NCBI GenBank assembly: GCA_046318675.1
Contig: JBKCUA010000013.1
Location: forward strand, 62,001 to 126,000
From: JBKCUA01 sp046318675
GTDB taxonomy: Bacteria > Pseudomonadota > Alphaproteobacteria > JAJTHO01
Reading direction: 5' to 3'
Length of the DNA: 64,000 nt
This document shows, one piece after another, positions 61,809 through 64,000 of the stretch. Positions within the stretch are counted from its first letter, which is position 1; every line of letters starts with the position of its first letter. The translations under genes were made by a program, and so were the position numbers. The notes under the pieces were generated by a model. That model ran no database searches and was not told where the DNA came from. It saw only the letters and a list, made by a program, of their open reading frames with translations.

Positions 61809-62869
61809 CGCCGCCATACCCACGTCACGTGCCCCAGCTTCCGCCCCGGGCGAATGTCTGCCTTGCCGTACAGGTGTACCGCCGCGCCGCCGCAATGGCG
61901 GTGATCGGCGGCCTCTAAGGCTTTATTCCCAATCAGGTTTTCCATTTTTGCCCGGACGCCGACTTGCCCCGTGGCTCCTAATGGCCAGCCCAGCACCGCC
62001 CGGACGGCTTGGGCAAACTGGCTGGTCTGTGCCCCCTCGATGGTCCAATGGCCGGAATTATGAGGGCGGGGAGCGCACTCATTAAACAGCACCTCCCCCG
62101 CCTCGGTCACAAAAAACTCAATGGCCAATAGACCCACCAGCTCAAGATGCGCCGCCAGCCGCACCGCCGCCGCAAAAGCCCGCGCCGCCACCCCGGCATC
62201 AACCCCCGCCGGGACAATCGTCTGGCGCAAAATGCCGCCCTCATGATGGTTTTGCGCGAGGGGATACAGCCGCCGCTTGCCGTCCACTCCTTGAGCAATA
62301 ATCACCGAGACTTCGCTGACAAATCCTACCCGTTTTTCCAGCAACGCCGGTACCCCGCCAAGGCGATCCCACGCTTTGGTATCAGGCTGTTCCAGCGCAA
62401 TCTGCCCCTTGCCGTCATAGCCATCCCGGCGGGTTTTGAGGATCGCCGGGTACAAGGACTCTGGCGCAGCATCAAAAGCAGCCGCGCTGGCCAAGGGTAA
62501 AAACAACGTCGTGCCTAGGCCTGCGGCTTTAGCCGCCTGTTTTTCCAGCAGGCGATCCTGGCTGATGGCCAGAATTTTCGGGCTGGGACGAACGGGTTTC
62601 AGCTTTTCCAGAAACTCAGCCGTCGCCACGGGAATATTCTCAAACTCATAGGTAATAACGTCCACTGCCGCCGCGAACGCCGTCAGGGCCGCCTCATCGG
62701 TATACGCCGCGCAGGTATGGCGTTCCGCCACTTCAGCAGCGACACAGTCAGCTTCGGGGGCAAAAATATGGCAACGCACCCCCATCTGTGCCGCCGCAAG
62801 AGCCAGCATACGGCCAAGCTGGCCGCCACCAAGAATACCAAGAACAGGACGAGTGAGCGTTTGAGTCAT
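61805..62869 (-). CDS. purK: N5-carboxyaminoimidazole ribonucleotide synthase
   Basis: 354 residues. N-terminal LGILGGGQLGRMLALAAAQM, ATP-grasp domain with FILPL-type LFLPLASAAAF and ILKTRRDGYDGKGQIAL, and RPHNSGHWTIEGAQTSQFAQ at the C-terminus. Converts AIR to N5-CAIR in purine synthesis. No purE neighbour is visible. Convergent with dapF, overlapping 4 bases. Confidence 0.95.
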   Translation of the reverse strand: MTQTLTRPVLGILGGGQLGRMLALAAAQMGVRCHIFAPEADCVAAEVAERHTCAAYTDEAALTAFAAAVDVITYEFENIPVATAEFLEKLKPVRPSPKILAISQDRLLEKQAAKAAGLGTTLFLPLASAAAFDAAPESLYPAILKTRRDGYDGKGQIALEQPDTKAWDRLGGVPALLEKRVGFVSEVSVIIAQGVDGKRRLYPLAQNHHEGGILRQTIVPAGVDAGVAARAFAAAVRLAAHLELVGLLAIEFFVTEAGEVLFNECAPRPHNSGHWTIEGAQTSQFAQAVRAVLGWPLGATGQVGVRAKMENLIGNKALEAADHRHCGGAAVHLYGKADIRPGRKLGHVTWVWRR

Positions 62870-62952
62870 TGTTTTTTCTAGCTACCTTACCCAGCCGCCG
62901 CAATACCAAACCGGACTTGTGCCGCCGGGTTTTTATCCCTAGAAAACAGAAT

Positions 62953-64000
62953 ATGGAAACGATTCCCGCGCTGCTGGCTCTGTTGCCCCGCCTGCAAACG
63001 GCGCGGGTGCTGGTTATTGGTGATACAATCCTGGATAGGTATGTGACGGGTGAAGCTTCGCGCCTATCGCCCGAGGCTCCTATTGCCGTTCTACATGCTC
63101 AAACAAGCCGGGATGTTCCCGGCGGGGCGGGGAACGTCTGCCGCAACCTTGCTGCCCTGGGGGCACAGTCGTTTCTGGTCAGCATTGCCGGAAATGATGA
63201 GGCGGCAGAGCGGTTGCGGGAACACCTCCCCCAGGCAACCTTCATTCCTGTTCCTGACCGCCCTACCCCCGTCAAAATTCGCTACCTCGCCGGGACGCAG
63301 CAATTGCTGCGCGTGGATCATGAGGTTGTGGATGCCATGCCCTCTGCCAGCGAAGATGCTTTACTCGATGCCGTGCGACAAAGGGCAACACAAATAGACA
63401 TCATCATTCTTTCCGATTACGGCAAGGGAACCCTATCCCCCCGTGTCTGTCAGGCCATCATTGCCATAGGTAAACCCGTTATCGTTGATCCCAAAGGCCA
63501 TAGCTACAAAAAATACGCCGGAGCCGCCTATGTTACCCCCAACCGTAAGGAGCTACGGGAAGCCACTGGCCGGCCCGTGGGCACCGATGCAGAAATTGAG
63601 GCGGCCGGACGTTGGCTGTGCACCCAGCACGATATTGGCACCATTGTTGCCACCCGCAGCGAACAGGGAATTAGTATTGTCCGCACCGATGCCCCCACCG
63701 TTCACCTGCCCACCTACGCGCGGGAAGTATTTGATGTTTCCGGGGCCGGGGACACCGTTGTGGCGGCATTGGCGGCGGCACTGGCAACGGGTGCCAGCAT
63801 CACGGAAGCAGCGCAACTGGCCAACACCGCCGCCGGGATTGTCGTCGGCAAACGTGGTACCGCCGTTGCCACCAGCGCGGAGCTGGCTGGTTACTGGCTA
63901 CGTCGTGAACATCTTGGGTCTCACGGCGGCAAACTCATGCCCGTGGAAACCGCTGCTAGCCTTGCCGCTCTTTGGCACGGTCAAGGGCTGAAGGTAGGTT
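62953..64000 (+). CDS. hldE: Bifunctional heptose kinase / adenylyltransferase HldE (5' part)
   Basis: 349 codons from ATG 62953, running off the right edge. N-terminal PfkB-type sugar kinase: GDTILDRYVTGEASRLSPEA, VPGGAGNVCRNLAALGA, and anion hole/catalytic D267 in DVSGAGDTV. The cytidylyl-transferase half is expected beyond the edge. Makes ADP-heptose precursor for LPS core. Consistent with LPS synthesis by the organism and with galU at the other end. Start context lacks a clear ribosome binding site. Confidence 0.9.
   Translation, partial: METIPALLALLPRLQTARVLVIGDTILDRYVTGEASRLSPEAPIAVLHAQTSRDVPGGAGNVCRNLAALGAQSFLVSIAGNDEAAERLREHLPQATFIPVPDRPTPVKIRYLAGTQQLLRVDHEVVDAMPSASEDALLDAVRQRATQIDIIILSDYGKGTLSPRVCQAIIAIGKPVIVDPKGHSYKKYAGAAYVTPNRKELREATGRPVGTDAEIEAAGRWLCTQHDIGTIVATRSEQGISIVRTDAPTVHLPTYAREVFDVSGAGDTVVAALAAALATGASITEAAQLANTAAGIVVGKRGTAVATSAELAGYWLRREHLGSHGGKLMPVETAASLAALWHGQGLKVG

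Noticed and set aside
1..64000. CRISPR array, prophage or plasmid backbone
   Set aside because: No regularly spaced direct repeats, phage structural genes or replication/partition genes were found.

Overview
The window reads as a chromosome segment of a flagellated, Gram-negative alphaproteobacterium. The evidence is gene content and order: rpsF-rpsR-DUF2232-rplI, an F0 ATP synthase operon atpI-B-E-b'-b with a duplicated b subunit, a class I lysyl-tRNA synthetase, a Mg-type HemB, aerobic HemF, a FliW/FlgKL flagellar block, and a porin with a terminal Phe. I cannot name a genus; the content is most like Rhodospirillales-type genomes. Coding density is high, many genes overlap by 4 bases, and base composition is patchy even inside single genes. 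I found no tRNA, rRNA or CRISPR array.

Layout. 1-2781: the 5' part of galU (minus), then the ribosomal operon rpsF-rpsR-DUF2232-rplI (plus). 2778-5284: accessory island with a VapBC-like toxin-antitoxin pair, an IS630-type fragment, and a decayed IS4-type element that itself carries a 138-base hairpin-rich insertion. 5305-10470 (minus): hemB-ybgC, the F0 operon, a DsbA-like lipoprotein and dciA. 10877-25070 (plus): uvrC-mutY, a 983-residue exported repeat protein, murJ-trpS, and a GldA / fused GldF-GldG / DUF4340 ABC cassette with a TPR protein. 25104-38205 is mostly minus strand: a glycosyltransferase, a plus-strand GNAT pseudogene, purH-metK, an SDR protein, the flagellar genes flgI-flgJ-flgN-like-flgK-flgL-fliW, and metC-hisI.

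38252-45743 is the most unusual part. tag is followed by a two-gene exopolysaccharide synthase module resembling Alg8 plus Alg44 (a PilZ c-di-GMP receptor fused to a membrane-fusion protein). A convergent four-gene partner-switching operon follows: STAS protein, HATPase kinase, response regulator-PP2C phosphatase and Hpt. Divergent from that operon is an acidic, RTX-like protein with an internal tandem duplication. Together they suggest a surface-polymer system controlled both by c-di-GMP and by a phosphorelay/partner switch.

45740-64000: housekeeping genes pdxJ, DUF2062, mrcA, a lone nuoE, rppH, pyrD, rimI, smpB, yhhQ, rpmB, lysK, hemF, a small secreted protein, a Trm112-like protein, msbA, trxA, a 636-base repeat-rich gap, a porin, dapF, purK and the 5' part of hldE (rfaE).
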